DNA of 33,046 nucleotides, taken from the NCBI GenBank assembly GCA_017883385.1, contig JADGNQ010000061.1, forward strand, positions 1 through 33,046, written 5' to 3'. Positions 1 through 7,467 of the stretch are shown here, piece after piece. Numbering within the stretch: the stretch's first letter is position 1; each line of letters opens with the position of its first letter. Under the pieces are notes generated by a model, which saw only the letters and a program-made list of their open reading frames with translations, ran no database searches and had not been told where the DNA came from. The stretch is from Candidatus Sulfotelmatobacter sp. GTDB lineage: Bacteria > Acidobacteriota > Terriglobia > Terriglobales > Acidobacteriaceae. The translations under genes were made by a program, and so were the position numbers.

Positions 1-934
<934 letters not shown>

Positions 935-1270
935 CTACCTCTTCGAGCCGGCTAGTTCTTTTTTGGCCGGAGTGGCGGCGCCGGTGAGGATGCCGAGGAC
1001 TTCTTCTTCCTTCATGATGATGAACTCTTCGCCATCAATCTTGATCTCGGTGCCGGAGTACTTGCCGAACAGGATGCGGTCGCCTTCTTTGACGGCCAGA
1101 GGGAAAGTCTTGCCTTCGTCGTTGGTGCGGCCTTTGCCGTGGGAGATGACTTCGCCTTCCTGCGGCTTGTCTTTGGCTGAGTCGGGGATGATGATGCCGC
1201 CACGAGTGGTAGAGGCTTCTTCCACGCGACGTACGAGAATACGGTCATGGAGTGGTGAAAATTTCGCCAT
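935..1270 (-). CDS. groES: 10 kDa co-chaperonin GroES
   Basis: GroES is the heptameric lid of the GroEL chamber. The 111-residue protein has the family core: [13 protein letters not shown] at the start, a mobile loop region [19 protein letters not shown], then [33 protein letters not shown]. The usual length is 95-105 residues. The extra part is a short Ala/Lys-rich tail (residues about 97-111, [16 protein letters not shown]). The ATG is preceded by AAAGGAG at a normal distance. It is the first gene of the operon, with groEL after it. A promoter and a CIRCE element lie immediately upstream, so heat-shock control by HrcA is expected. Confidence 0.98.
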   Translation of the reverse strand: MAKFSPLHDRILVRRVEEASTTRGGIIIPDSAKDKPQEGEVISHGKGRTNDEGKTFPLAVKEGDRILFGKYSGTEIKIDGEEFIIMKEEEVLGILTGAATPAKKELAGSKR

Positions 1271-1358
1271 GGTTTGTAACTCCTTTCAAGTTAGTTAGAG
1301 GTTGGTGTGCTTGAGTTGACCTGCGTAAGCCTATGATTTGGTTGGCTTAGGCGCTGTG

Positions 1359-1385
1359 TTAGCAGTTGCGCCTATCGAGTGCCAA
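1359..1385 (-). promoter_or_regulatory. CIRCE operator (HrcA binding site) of groESL
   Basis: On the plus strand the site reads TTAGCAGTT, nine bases, GAGTGCCAA. The CIRCE consensus is TTAGCACTC-N9-GAGTGCTAA. One arm matches at 7 of 9 positions, the other at 8 of 9, and the 9-base spacer is exact. It begins at the last base of the -10 box and covers the expected transcription start. This is the known arrangement for HrcA repression of groESL. Confidence 0.93.
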
Positions 1386-1414
1386 TTGTAGAGGGGTGAG
1401 TCGTGAGTTGTCAA
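1385..1414 (-). promoter_or_regulatory. Housekeeping sigma promoter of groESL
   Basis: Read on the minus strand: a perfect -35 box TTGACA (1414-1409), an 18-base spacer, and a -10 box TACAAT (1390-1385). It is followed directly by the CIRCE element. The 5' leader before groES would be about 105-110 bases. Confidence 0.85.
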
Positions 1415-1439
1415 GGGGCGGGACCCCTGCCCCGGAGAA

Positions 1440-2237
1440 TGCAGCGCCACGGCGGGCGATACGTTGGGAAAAGTCCGTCTGTTCCTGCTTTTGCGCCGGA
1501 GGCTTCGAGCCCAGGATGGTCGTCATCGCGTCCGGTTCTTCATCCTTCCCGCGATCGGGCCGGTCATAGAACTGCTGAATATTGGTGAGAAAGAGTACAC
1601 CTTCGGAGTGCGCCCGTTCGCCATCGCCGCGCATGACACAATCGAAGTCCCAGAAGATGCCGAATTCCTTTGGGCGGATGGGGTCTTCGCGGAAGATGTT
1701 GCCGTTGGCGAAGTCACTCTTCAGTCGTTCGAGCACGATTACGTTGGGAGCGATCAACAGGAAAGTCTTGGCATAGTCTTTGGCGATGTCGTCCTGCTCG
1801 CGGCGGGCATTGAAGTACTGCCAGGCGATGGCGAGGGCCATCACTTTCGTCTTGCCGCTGCCCGTGGCCATCTTGGTGCAATAGCGCGCGAAGCCATCGT
1901 CAGGGGGCAGGCGCAAGTCCTGGATGTTCTGGGCGTAACGCTCCAGCAGGTCTTTGCGCGTGCGTATCTTTTCGACCTCCCAAACATAGATGAGTGTTTC
2001 GATGGCTTCCTGCTGGGACTCGTGGTATCTGAAGGGCCTGCCGGTTTTCCGCTTGTGGTCGGTTCTGAACCAGTAGTTGAGCAGGATGCGGGTGGTGCCG
2101 GTGATGCCTTTGTAGTCGCTCGCCTTCCAGGACTTGACCGCCTCGCGCAGCGGTGGGACGCAAGGTCCGGAGCGCAGCTTGGACGTGATGTCCAGCAGGC
2201 TGGGTGTGTCGTCGGCGGATTTCTTCTTGCGTGGCAT
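1440..2237 (-). pseudogene. Type III restriction enzyme Res subunit, 5' third only
   Basis: Res is the helicase/endonuclease subunit of type III restriction systems. The most likely start is the ATG at 2235-2237 (protein begins MPRKKKSADD). The fragment carries LLNYWFRTDH, the Q-motif-like region FRYHESQQEAIETLIYVWEVEK, the Walker A loop KMATGSGKTKVMALAIAW and the following strand FLLIAPNVIVLERLK. Homology appears to end after TDFSQRIARRG near 1450. The frame then runs through the groES promoter and ends with a TAA inside the CIRCE element. The DEAH box, helicase lobe 2 and nuclease domain, roughly 600 or more residues, are missing, so it cannot be an active enzyme. The start lies next to palindromic repeat A1. 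The junction is probably a deletion or rearrangement. Family assignment is strong for a Res-like SF2 ATPase, and type III is the best fit. Confidence 0.8.
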
Positions 2238-2248
2238 TGGTGTGTTGC

Positions 2249-2305
2249 CATCCTGAGCGGAATTTGTCTCGCGAGAAGCGCGAGACAAATGGAGTCGAAG
2301 GATCC
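2249..2305 (-). repeat. Palindromic repeat family A, copy 1
   Basis: On the minus strand: conserved left flank AGGGATCCTTCGACT, a perfect 12-bp hairpin (arms 2262-2273 and 2279-2290, loop of 5), then conserved right flank CCGCTCAGGATGG. It lies immediately upstream of the res relic start. Copies 2 and 3 are at 2405-2468 and 12538-12601. Their flanks are the same, but the hairpin arms are different and equally perfect. Confidence 0.85.
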
Positions 2306-2404
2306 CTGCGCGGAGAGCCGCGGCGAAATTGTAGCGAGGAGTTCTCAGTGGGCTGCTGGGGGCTGTGGGAGAATTCCCTGAAGCGGCACCGGCAGTCGAG
2401 GCCC
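2306..2404. other. Non-coding block between two inverted family A repeats
   Basis: I recognise no gene here. GGAGTTCTC near 2338 and GAGAATTCC near 2370 are an imperfect inverted pair. The block separates the mod tail from the res start, where a mod-res spacer would normally be short. Confidence 0.3.
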
Positions 2405-2468
2405 GGTAGGGATCCTTCGACTACGTGAGTGCTGCGCTTTGCGCAGCACTCACTCCGCTCAGGATGAC
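2405..2468 (+). repeat. Palindromic repeat family A, copy 2
   Basis: Flank AGGGATCCTTCGACTAC, perfect 13-bp hairpin GTGAGTGCTGCGC with loop TTT (arms 2425-2437 and 2441-2453), flank TCCGCTCAGGATGAC. It is inverted relative to copy 1, so the two copies bound a 220-base block inside the restriction-modification relic. Confidence 0.87.
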
Positions 2469-2530
2469 AGACGTTGGGATTCGCATGACGACAGACGTTG
2501 GAATTCGCATCATGATTGACGTTTGAGTTC
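2468..2530. repeat. 24-base tandem repeat, about 2.6 units
   Basis: Units start at 2468, 2492 and 2516. Units 1 and 2 share CAGACGTTGG-A/G-ATTCGCAT, and the third is degenerate (TTGACGTTTGAGTTC). The array sits between family A copy 2 and the stop codon of the mod relic. Confidence 0.7.
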
Positions 2531-2663
2531 ATTTGATTTCCACCGAGAGCGTTTTTGTTGTGCCATTCCCCAGAGTGTCGATCACTTTTACCACTACTGT
2601 GTACTCGCCCGGTTCGGCGTATTCGTGTTTCACTGACAGTTCCAGCTTCGAACGGGAGCGCGC
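2529..2663 (-). pseudogene. C-terminal tail of a type III DNA methyltransferase (Mod) remnant
   Basis: The last 40-odd codons before the stop at 2529 read RSKLELSVKHEY, AEPGEYTVVVKVIDTLGN and GTTKTLSVEIK. This is a PKD-like beta-sandwich tail. From memory it resembles the C-termini of adenine methyltransferases that precede res genes in type III systems. The frame continues upstream to 2795, but that part (SSHITPLAETSPLHPKPNPPEP and Pro-rich text) is antisense to the VOC gene and looks spurious. Position and strand fit: mod tail, then res start. The methyltransferase catalytic part is absent. Without a search, the weaker alternative is a fragment of some other secreted PKD-domain protein. Confidence 0.5.
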
Positions 2664-2769
2664 TGGGAGCGTTGGCGGGGGGGGCGTTGGCCTGCTGGGC
2701 TCCGGAGGATTCGGCTTCGGATGCAAGGGTGAGGTTTCGGCGAGCGGGGTAATATGGGAAGAGACGACT

Positions 2770-3135
2770 ATGCCTCCTACGCTTGGTAATGGCAAGATCT
2801 GCTACCTCGAGATTCCTGCGAGCGACGTTGCGCGCTCGTCGGAGTTTTATCAGGGAGTGTTTGGCTGGCACATCCGGCAACGCGGGGATGGGGCCACAGC
2901 GTTTGACGATGGTGTCGGGGAAGTGAGTGGGGCCTTTGTGATCGGTCGTCCACCCTCCTCGGATCCGGGCTTGCTGGTCTACATTTGGGTCAACAGCGTG
3001 GCTGCGACGGTGGAGGCGATCATCGCCAACGCCGGAGAGATCGTGCAGTCGGTCGGTGTAGATGCGCCGGAGATCACAGCGAGATTCCGCGACCCGGGTG
3101 GAAACGTGATTGGGATCTACCAGGAGCCGGGGTGA
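2770..3135 (+). CDS. VOC family (glyoxalase/dioxygenase-fold) protein
   Basis: This 121-residue single-module vicinal-oxygen-chelate protein has a first half KICYLEIPASDVARSSEFYQGVFGW and a C-terminal beta-strand FRDPGGNVIGIYQE, both typical of the family. One module is about the usual 115-130 residues, so it probably acts as a dimer. The ATG at 2770 follows a GGGAAGAG ribosome site. A longer in-frame frame starts at 2533, but its extra part lies over the mod relic and is not protein-like. Substrate is unknown. The family includes glyoxalase I, bleomycin-resistance and dioxygenase proteins. Family confidence is high, function low. Confidence 0.88.
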   Translation: MPPTLGNGKICYLEIPASDVARSSEFYQGVFGWHIRQRGDGATAFDDGVGEVSGAFVIGRPPSSDPGLLVYIWVNSVAATVEAIIANAGEIVQSVGVDAPEITARFRDPGGNVIGIYQEPG

Positions 3136-3165
3136 GTTGTGGCGGAGCGGGAGATTTGGGGTAGG

Positions 3166-3246
3166 TTCAGGCGGGACGCGGCTCCGGCTCGTGTGAGCTG
3201 ACCCGGCGTTGAAACGCCGGGCTATGGTCAGAGGTCCCTCCGGGAC
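3166..3246 (+). repeat. Composite palindromic repeat family B, copy 1
   Basis: The element starts TTCAGGCG with a decayed first hairpin. It has a central hairpin CCCGGCGT-TGAA-ACGCCGGG (3202-3221), the link GCTATGGTCA, and a final hairpin GTCCC-TCC-GGGAC (3234-3246). It lies between the convergent VOC and cytochrome genes. Other copies are at 5883-5970, 8328-8416 and 9205-9295. Confidence 0.85.
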
Positions 3247-3251
3247 TTCGC

Positions 3252-3710
3252 TTACTGGGGCTTCTGATCCGCGGCGGGTTTCGTTTTTGCCAGAGAACGG
3301 ACGTAGTTCACCAGATCCCAATTCTCTTCGGTCTTGACGCGTGGGCCTTCGGGGGGCATATCCTGGTGGCCGTTCTTGATGATGTAGAAGATCTCGCCGT
3401 CGGTGCGATCCTTCAGAGTAGCGTCATCGGTGAAATCGGCGATGGTGAGTTTCATGTCTTGCGCGGTCTCGCCTTTGCCGTTGCCGTCTTTGCCATGGCA
3501 CATAGCGCAGTCTAGAGTCCACCACCTCTTGGCGCGGGCGAGGGACTCGGGCGAGGACTTCACCGGATTCGGTGTTCTTACGGCCTCGACGGGGATGGCG
3601 GCGTAGGTAGGAGCCTTTGGCGTTGCCGGGGTTGAGGTTGCGGCTTGTTGTGCTGGAAGGACAGGTGCAAATAGAAAAAGTGCGGGAAGAACCAGTGTGA
3701 ATCTGGACAC
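3252..3710 (-). CDS. Secreted mono-heme cytochrome c
   Basis: This is a 152-residue class I-like c-type cytochrome, an electron carrier outside the inner membrane. The N-terminus has a signal peptide (SRFTLVLPALFLFAPVLPA, cut near residue 20), then a Thr/Pro/Ala-rich spacer. The heme attachment motif CAMCH is at residues 68-72 and the probable axial methionine is Met118 in DMPPEGP. A C-terminal helix NWDLVNYVRSL closes the fold. The start is a GTG at 3708-3710 with a strong AGGAGG five to six bases upstream. No oxidase or dehydrogenase partner is adjacent, so the redox partner is unknown. The gene stands alone between two repeat-bearing spacers. Confidence 0.92.
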   Translation of the reverse strand: MSRFTLVLPALFLFAPVLPAQQAATSTPATPKAPTYAAIPVEAVRTPNPVKSSPESLARAKRWWTLDCAMCHGKDGNGKGETAQDMKLTIADFTDDATLKDRTDGEIFYIIKNGHQDMPPEGPRVKTEENWDLVNYVRSLAKTKPAADQKPQ

Positions 3711-3859
3711 AGGAACCTCCTATCGATGGAATAGGCTTTCGGAAGGATTGTAGCACCATGCGGGCACACACCTGGTTCGACTGTCATTCAGTCAGAAGAG
3801 GCAGGAGACACGTTCTAAGGACGTCTTCGTCTTGCACATCGTTTGGAATTGCGCAAGCG

Positions 3860-3885
3860 GAGACGTAGCGAGCTACGTCTCTACG
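3860..3885 (+). repeat. Palindromic repeat family D, copy 1
   Basis: Hairpin GAGACGTAGC-GA-GCTACGTCTC (3860-3881) followed by TACG. Copy 2, inside the aminotransferase gene, has GAGACGTTGC-AG-GCAACGTCTC, so the difference in one arm is compensated in the other. It sits in the 274-base spacer between the divergent cytochrome c and dehydrogenase genes. Confidence 0.75.
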
Positions 3886-3984
3886 ACAATCGCTACCGTA
3901 TGATATTTTCGAGGGTCTGCTTTGGGGCGCGCGGACTTGAGTAAGTTCTGCAGATGTCTTTGAGCGATCCATTCCCAAAAACCT

Positions 3985-5094
3985 ATGGACAAGAAATTTC
4001 GCGTGTTTGCCACCTGCGACATTGGAGAAGCGATTGATGTGCTACGCAAGCGAGGATATGAGGTGGAGGTGCATCCGCATCCGGAGGCGCCACCGAAGAG
4101 TCTGATTCTTGACCGCGTGAGGTCGGGGGTCGACGGGCTAATCACAACGCTGCGCGATGCGATTGACGCGGAGGTCTTTGAGGCGGGCAAAGGGAAGCTG
4201 AAAGTCGTGGCGCAGATTGCGGTGGGGTTCGACAACATCAACCGGGCGGACGCGAACCGGTATAAGGTGCCGTTCACGCATACGGCCGACGTGCTGACGG
4301 AAGCGACGGCGGAGTTCGCATTTTTCATGATGGGGACGCTGGCGCGGAAAATGTGGTCGGCCGAGCACTTGACGCGCGAGAACCAGTGGGGATACTGGCA
4401 TCCGTACCTGCCGTTTTTGGGGGATGAGGTTACCGGGAAGACGGTGGCAGTGATTGGGACGGGGCGGATCGGGCTGGCGTTTATCAAGAAATGTGTTGGG
4501 TTTGATATGAATGTTTTGTGCTATGACCCGGCGTTTGAGAATCATGAATTTGTGAAGACGATTCAGGAGATCAACGATCTGCGGCATGCGCGTGGGCTGG
4601 CGAAGGAAAAGGCGTGGATCAAGTACGTTCCGTTGGAAGAGGCGCTGCGGGAGGCGGATTTTGTGAGCGTGCACGTGCCGCTGCTGCGGGCGGGGGAGAG
4701 CGCGACGCCGACGTTTCATTTGTTCAATGAGCAGAATCTGAGTCTGATGAAGTCGACCGCGTACCTGGTGAACACTTCGCGAGGGCCGGTGGTGGACGAG
4801 GCGGCACTCGCCCTGGCGCTGCGGGAAAACTGGATTGCGGGGGCGGCGCTGGACGTTTATGAGAAGGAGCCGTTGCCGGCGGATTCTCCGCTGCGCGATC
4901 CGGGGATTACGGACCGGTGCCGGTTGATGCCGCACTTTGCCAGCGCGGCGCGGATTACGCGGCTGTCGACGGATCCGGACAGAGGGATGGCCGGGCGGTG
5001 CGTGCAGGGGTTGATTGACGTGCTGGAAGGAAACTACGGCGGGGATGTGACAAAGATGCCGTATGTGGTTAATAAAGAGGCGTTTGCGGGGTGA
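3985..5094 (+). CDS. D-isomer specific 2-hydroxyacid dehydrogenase
   Basis: This is an NAD(P)-dependent oxidoreductase acting on a D-2-hydroxyacid/2-oxoacid pair, of the glyoxylate-reductase or phosphoglycerate-dehydrogenase superfamily. The 369-residue protein has a split substrate domain. Its Rossmann fold carries VAVIGTGRIG at about residues 154-163. The catalytic arginine is in NTSRGPVVDE (about 266), the glutamate is in DVYEKEP, and the histidine is in LMPHFASA. It is longer than the usual 310-330 residues because of an insert after the Rossmann start (FVKTIQEINDLRHARGLAKEKAW) that precedes LEEALREADFVSVHVPL. The ATG at 3985 has no obvious ribosome site. It stands alone, so the exact substrate cannot be read from context. 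Confidence 0.93.
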   Translation: MDKKFRVFATCDIGEAIDVLRKRGYEVEVHPHPEAPPKSLILDRVRSGVDGLITTLRDAIDAEVFEAGKGKLKVVAQIAVGFDNINRADANRYKVPFTHTADVLTEATAEFAFFMMGTLARKMWSAEHLTRENQWGYWHPYLPFLGDEVTGKTVAVIGTGRIGLAFIKKCVGFDMNVLCYDPAFENHEFVKTIQEINDLRHARGLAKEKAWIKYVPLEEALREADFVSVHVPLLRAGESATPTFHLFNEQNLSLMKSTAYLVNTSRGPVVDEAALALALRENWIAGAALDVYEKEPLPADSPLRDPGITDRCRLMPHFASAARITRLSTDPDRGMAGRCVQGLIDVLEGNYGGDVTKMPYVVNKEAFAG

Positions 5095-5229
5095 GCTAGC
5101 GCGGAGCAATGGCGGGAACCACTGAAGGGGCACTAAGGTTCACGAAGGAAGGCCGAGACATTTTCATTACATTCGCAGATCGGCTTGCGGGTACAATAAA
5201 AGCTTAGTTTGTCGAGTTCAAGGACTTGA

Positions 5230-5862
5230 ATGAATAAACGACTGATCTGGATGGTTCCGTTCCTGCTGTTTTGTGCGGCGGAAGTCTCCGCGCTGGATAC
5301 CGAGGGCCAGCCGCCATTGAAGCTGGTGCCTGCGCCCAAGGAAGTGCAACTGCGCGACGGAGGGTTTCGGGTGGGGCCGCAGACCAAGATTTTCGTGCAA
5401 TTGGGGCATCAGTCGGAGGATCGCATTGCGGCCGAAACGCTGGCGGAAGAAATCGCGGACCAGTCGGGGCTACAGCTCGACATTATGGGCATGAAGGCCG
5501 CCGGCAAGGCAGAAGATGGGGCGATTGTGCTGGCGCGGCTGCAGGACTCGCGGGTACGACGGTTCTTGGCTCGGAACGGACTCAAGGCTGACCAGGTGGT
5601 CGGCGAAGATGGTTATCTACTGTTCTCGGACCACTCGCATCTCATTGTGGCGGCCAACTCGGGGCAGGGATTGTTCTATGGCGTGCAGACTTTGCGGCAA
5701 CTGCTGAGGCCGGATGGCAAGAATTTGGTGTGTCCCGCGGTTGGGATTCGCGACTGGCCCAGCCTCGATTGGCAAAACCTGGGGCAGGGCGGTGCGCACG
5801 ACGATCTGAGCCGCGATACGCCTCCGGCGCCGTTGCAGTTGATGCACAGACCTCGATCGTAG
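5230..5862 (+). pseudogene. Beta-N-acetylhexosaminidase (GH20), truncated to the N-terminal domain
   Basis: The 210-residue frame starts with a signal peptide (RLIWMVPFLLFCAAEVSA) and then matches the GH20b domain that precedes the catalytic barrel: LKLVPAPKEVQLRDGGF, DGYLLF, ANSGQGLFYGVQTLRQLL and VGIRDWPSLDW. At that point a full enzyme would enter the TIM barrel with a W-x-x-x-DD-x-SRGP-type motif. Here a scrambled HDDLSRD is followed by unrelated residues and a stop. The roughly 400-residue barrel with the catalytic Asp-Glu pair is missing, so no hydrolase activity is possible. Repeat B2 begins 20 bases after the stop. The signal peptide and domain are otherwise well preserved, which suggests a recent loss. 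Confidence 0.82.
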
Positions 5863-5882
5863 TTCGGACGCGGCGTAGTAGG

Positions 5883-5970
5883 TTCAGGCGTCCCTCCGGG
5901 ACGCGGTCGCATCTTTCCTCGATTACCCGGCGTTGAAACGCCGGGCTATTTTCGGGCGCGCCTCCGGCGC
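5883..5970 (+). repeat. Composite palindromic repeat family B, copy 2
   Basis: Three hairpins in a row: GCGTCCC-TCC-GGGACGC (5888-5904), CCCGGCGT-TGAA-ACGCCGGG (5926-5945), then GCGCC-TCC-GGCGC (5958-5970). The third has different arms from copy 1 (GTCCC/GGGAC) but keeps the TCC loop and perfect pairing. It lies at the broken end of the GH20 pseudogene and fills most of the spacer before the aminotransferase. Confidence 0.88.
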
Positions 5971-6072
5971 TTGGTTTTGCTGGTAGGTTGTGGATACAAG
6001 GCTGGTTCGCCGCTTCTTTCCTGACCGCCAACCGTCGAGCAGTCTTTCCCACCGATCGCATAGAATCCATCC

Positions 6073-7377
6073 ATGTTTTCTGAACCCAAGTCTTCTGAAT
6101 TTCGGTTTTCTGATCGCACCAACTGGAAGCTGGCGCAGAACCGGTTTACGCACGCCGTGGAAGAAGTGCGCGCGAGCGGGGCGAAGGTGCTTGATCTGAC
6201 CGAGTCGAATCCTACGCGGGCGGGGTTGACGTATGACGCGCGAGCGATTCTGGGGGCGCTGAGTTCGGAGCGAGCGCTGGATTACGATCCGCAGTCGAAA
6301 GGGCTGCTGGCCGCTCGCGAGGCGGTGGCCGGCTATTACCGAGACAGGAGTGGTCGTGGTGAGAGAGACGTTGCAGGCAACGTCTCTACGAAGGGACTCG
6401 GTGTGGATCCGGAGCGGATTATTCTGACTACCAGTACCAGCGAGGGATATTCGTACGTCTTCCGGTTGCTATGCAATGCTGGGGACGAGTTGCTGGTGCC
6501 GAAGCCGAGTTATCCGCTGTTCGAGTTTCTTGCAGATTTGCAGGATGTGAGGCTGGTGCCTTATCCGCTGATCTATGACCACGGGTGGCAGATGGACTTT
6601 CCGTCGTTGGAGAAGGCGGTGACGGAGCGGACGCGGGGTGTGGTGGTAGTGCATCCGAATAATCCGACGGGGTCGTATGTGTCGGCGGAAGAGTTGCAGT
6701 TGCTGAATGCGTTTTGCCGGGCGCGGGGGCTGGCGGTGATTGTGGATGAGGTGTTTCTGGGTTACAAGATGGATTGCGGTGGCGTGGACAGCTCAGCCGC
6801 TGTCGAGCTTCGCTCGACCGGACAGCCGGGGGCGGCTGTCCCCACATGTCCAAAGTCGTTTTCCAGCAACGACGAAGTGCTGACGTTCACGCTGAGCGGT
6901 CTGTCGAAGATTTCGGCGCTGCCGCAGATGAAAGTGGCGTGGGTGGTGACGAGCGGGCCACAGGAGTTGGCGGCGGCGGCGATGGAGCGGTTGGAGGTCA
7001 TTGCCGATACATATCTGTCAATGAATGCGCCGATTCAGTGGGCGGTGCCGGTGCTGGTGGAGCAGCGGAAAAATGTTCAGCGGCAGTTGTTGGAGCGGGT
7101 GCAGCGAAATCTAGCTGAGCTTGACCGGCAGCTTGCGGGGCAGAAAGCCTGCGAGCGGCTGCACGTGGAGGGTGGATGGTATGCGGTGTTGCGGGTTCCG
7201 GTGACGCGGTCGGACGAGGAGTTGGCGATCGAGTTGGTGCGGGAGAAGTCGGTGGTGGTGCATCCAGGGCATTTTTATGATTTTCCGAATGACGGGTATT
7301 TGGTGCTGAGTTTGATTACGGCGCGGAGTGAGTTTGAAGAAGGGATTCGCAGGGTGCTGGGGTATCTGGATTCGTAG
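6073..7377 (+). CDS. PLP-dependent class I/II aminotransferase with two in-frame repeat insertions
   Basis: This is a fold-type I aminotransferase of the aspartate-aminotransferase superfamily. Seen: the N-terminal LDLTESNPTRAGL, the cofactor-binding segment TTSTSEGYSYVFRLL, HPNNPTGSYVS, the pyridine-binding aspartate in VIVDEVFLGY and the Schiff-base lysine in LSGLSKISALPQMK. The C-terminal VEGGWYAVLRVP closes the small domain. At 434 residues it is about 40 longer than usual. Two segments look inserted. One is at about residues 93-110, encoded by a family D palindrome (6361-6390). The other is at about residues 238-262, encoded by a family C repeat (6786-6849). Both keep the frame and leave the catalytic residues intact. 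The ATG at 6073 has a weak ribosome site. The substrate is probably an aromatic or other bulky amino acid, but this is not determined. Confidence 0.9.
   Translation: MFSEPKSSEFRFSDRTNWKLAQNRFTHAVEEVRASGAKVLDLTESNPTRAGLTYDARAILGALSSERALDYDPQSKGLLAAREAVAGYYRDRSGRGERDVAGNVSTKGLGVDPERIILTTSTSEGYSYVFRLLCNAGDELLVPKPSYPLFEFLADLQDVRLVPYPLIYDHGWQMDFPSLEKAVTERTRGVVVVHPNNPTGSYVSAEELQLLNAFCRARGLAVIVDEVFLGYKMDCGGVDSSAAVELRSTGQPGAAVPTCPKSFSSNDEVLTFTLSGLSKISALPQMKVAWVVTSGPQELAAAAMERLEVIADTYLSMNAPIQWAVPVLVEQRKNVQRQLLERVQRNLAELDRQLAGQKACERLHVEGGWYAVLRVPVTRSDEELAIELVREKSVVVHPGHFYDFPNDGYLVLSLITARSEFEEGIRRVLGYLDS
6361..6390 (+). repeat. Palindromic repeat family D, copy 2, inside a coding region
   Basis: Perfect hairpin AGAGACGTTGC-AG-GCAACGTCTCT (6364-6387) followed by ACG. 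It is read in frame by the aminotransferase as ERDVAGNVST. The sister copy is at 3860-3885. Confidence 0.8.
6786..6849 (+). repeat. Palindromic repeat family C, copy 1, inside a coding region
   Basis: Two hairpins: GTCGAGC-TTC-GCTCGAC (6802-6818) and GGACAGCC/GGCTGTCC (6820-6841), followed by the family ending CCACAT. It is translated in frame as VELRSTGQPGAAVPTC within the aminotransferase. Intergenic relatives are at 9959-10004, 22017-22048 and 32403-32471. Confidence 0.85.
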
Positions 7378-7467
7378 ATGTCCGGTCAATCCTCTGTCTG
7401 GCGGAGTTCGTCTGGGGTGTGATCGCGAACCGCGTCAAAGTGCCTAGGTCGGGTAGACTGCACGAAT

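Noticed and set aside
1900..3321. A 473-codon minus-strand frame across the mod relic, the repeats and the VOC gene
   Set aside because: Its peptide consists of translated family A and B repeats (HPERSE and EGSLP-type text), a known annotation artefact.
5192..5197. TACAAT as a -10 box for the GH20 pseudogene
   Set aside because: No acceptable -35 at 16-18 bases upstream; too weak to list.
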